From NCBI GenBank assembly GCA_014523485.1, contig JAATVK010000066.1, forward strand, positions 1-5,193: DNA of 5,193 bases, given 5' to 3'. The stretch is from Nitrososphaerales archaeon TH5894 (GTDB lineage: Archaea > Thermoproteota > Nitrososphaeria > Nitrososphaerales > Nitrososphaeraceae). Position 1 is the stretch's first letter. Each line of letters begins with the position of its first letter. Shown here piece by piece: positions 4,810 through 5,193 of the stretch. A program made the position numbers and the translations under genes. A model generated the notes under the pieces. The model ran no database searches, was not told the DNA's origin, and saw only the letters and a list, made by a program, of their open reading frames with translations.

Positions 4810-5006
4810 GATAAATAACCTTGTATTTGCGTTTATTTAATTAAGTAATACTAACCTATTTCTCTGTAATAATATACTTTTATTATGTTTTAACAAAATT
4901 AATTATTTATTATTGACTATCTTTTAATAAGTTTCAATAAGGTGATTATTCGTTATAAAAGAGTATAAAAACACGCGATATATATTCAAGAATTTATTTA
5001 AATTAT

Positions 5007-5013
5007 AAAAAAA
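5007..5013 (-). terminator. Oligo-T terminator after the CHRD gene
   Basis: On the minus strand a T7 run begins 10 nt after the TAA at 5025-5023 and is followed by more A/T. This is a typical archaeal T-tract terminator in the expected place. Confidence 0.5.
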
Positions 5014-5022
5014 GATAGGAGA

Positions 5023-5193
5023 TTATCCTCCGCCTTTAATTTGTCCTCTTATCTCACCGTTTGGATGTTCTTCTGTATGCACATTAACGTATGTTTCACC
5101 CAGCTCCATTGCTTTATTTAGATCAATTAGTGTTTTTCCAGCCATTGGACCTTCGAGATCAGCATTACTGATATTGCCACTCGTTAGAATCCC
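5023..5193 (-). CDS. CHRD-domain protein, C-terminal end (partial)
   Basis: The frame enters from the right edge and ends at TAA 5025-5023, giving 56 visible residues. They contain the C-terminal half of a CHRD domain: ADLEGPMAGKTLIDL (11-25), AMELG (28-32), and the hallmark YVNVHT-x3-PNGEIRGQI (35-52), after which the protein ends in KGGG. CHRD domains were defined in chordin and occur in many bacterial and archaeal extracytoplasmic proteins. In thaumarchaea they are usually short secreted or surface proteins with an N-terminal signal peptide, which here lies outside the window. The biochemical role is not established; an adhesive or matrix-associated beta-sandwich is the usual suggestion. 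The ending right after the GQI strand is the normal end of a single-CHRD protein, so the 3' end is intact. A T7 terminator follows at 5013-5007. Confidence 0.92.
   Translation of the reverse strand, partial: GILTSGNISNADLEGPMAGKTLIDLNKAMELGETYVNVHTEEHPNGEIRGQIKGGG

Larger units (their letters stand above)
4154..5022. other. 869-bp AT-rich gap with palindromes and possible gene relics
   Basis: No convincing gene was found on either strand. The part next to 4153 should hold the promoter of the minus-strand RHH gene; a TATA-like run is at 4193-4202 (minus), about 45 nt before the TTG. Palindromes lie at 4220-4245 and 4266-4295, and a 7-bp long-range inverted repeat AACATCT/AGATGTT (4378-4384 with 4422-4428) precedes a T-rich run. 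Short plus-strand frames include 4488-4592 (34 aa, very hydrophobic), 4633-4707 (24 aa, Lys-rich) and a receiver-like stub at 4753-4809. The stretch 4690-4755 is visibly richer in GC than its surroundings. The pattern suggests an eroded region, but none of these frames is strong alone. Confidence 0.5.

Overview
The window is very AT-rich (about 30% GC by eye), with long AT-rich gaps between single genes. Its gene families (a C-terminal CHRD domain, a MEDS domain fused to a receiver domain, a ribbon-helix-helix protein, a hemerythrin-like protein and a probable DUF6659 member) recur in ammonia-oxidising Thaumarchaeota/Nitrososphaerota. The low GC and the CHRD protein fit the Nitrosocosmicus side of Nitrososphaeraceae best. 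This placement is inferred from protein character; no rRNA or marker gene is present. Promoter-like sites are archaeal TATA boxes, and candidate terminators are oligo-T tracts.

Layout: 1-260 is the 3' end of an unrecognised plus-strand gene with a dockerin/EF-hand-like calcium loop. 261-869 holds no convincing gene but contains an isolated 16-bp perfect palindrome. 870-1457 (minus) encodes a hemerythrin-like (HHE) protein with a complete set of diiron ligands and an apparently leaderless promoter. It is divergent from 1704-2150 (plus), a small thaumarchaeal protein resembling DUF6659 whose start is ambiguous. A 250-bp intergenic region rich in inverted repeats follows, including a 10+10-bp palindrome just upstream of a TATA box. 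2401-3471 (plus) encodes a MEDS sensory domain fused to a response-regulator receiver domain with an atypical acidic pocket. It converges on 3536-4153 (minus), a ribbon-helix-helix protein with an uncharacterised C-terminal domain and a TTG start. 4154-5022 is an 869-bp gap with operator-like palindromes, a short receiver-like relic and no convincing gene. 5023-5193 (minus) is the C-terminal end of a CHRD-domain protein.

The four complete genes look like single-gene transcription units, not an operon: no two neighbours are co-directional with short spacing except 1704-2150 and 2401-3471, which are separated by 250 bp of repeat-rich DNA. A shared theme of sensing and regulation (oxygen/NO/iron-binding hemerythrin, MEDS sensor, receiver domain, DNA-binding RHH) is plausible but is inference from proximity. 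I found no CRISPR, tRNA, rRNA or complete mobile element.
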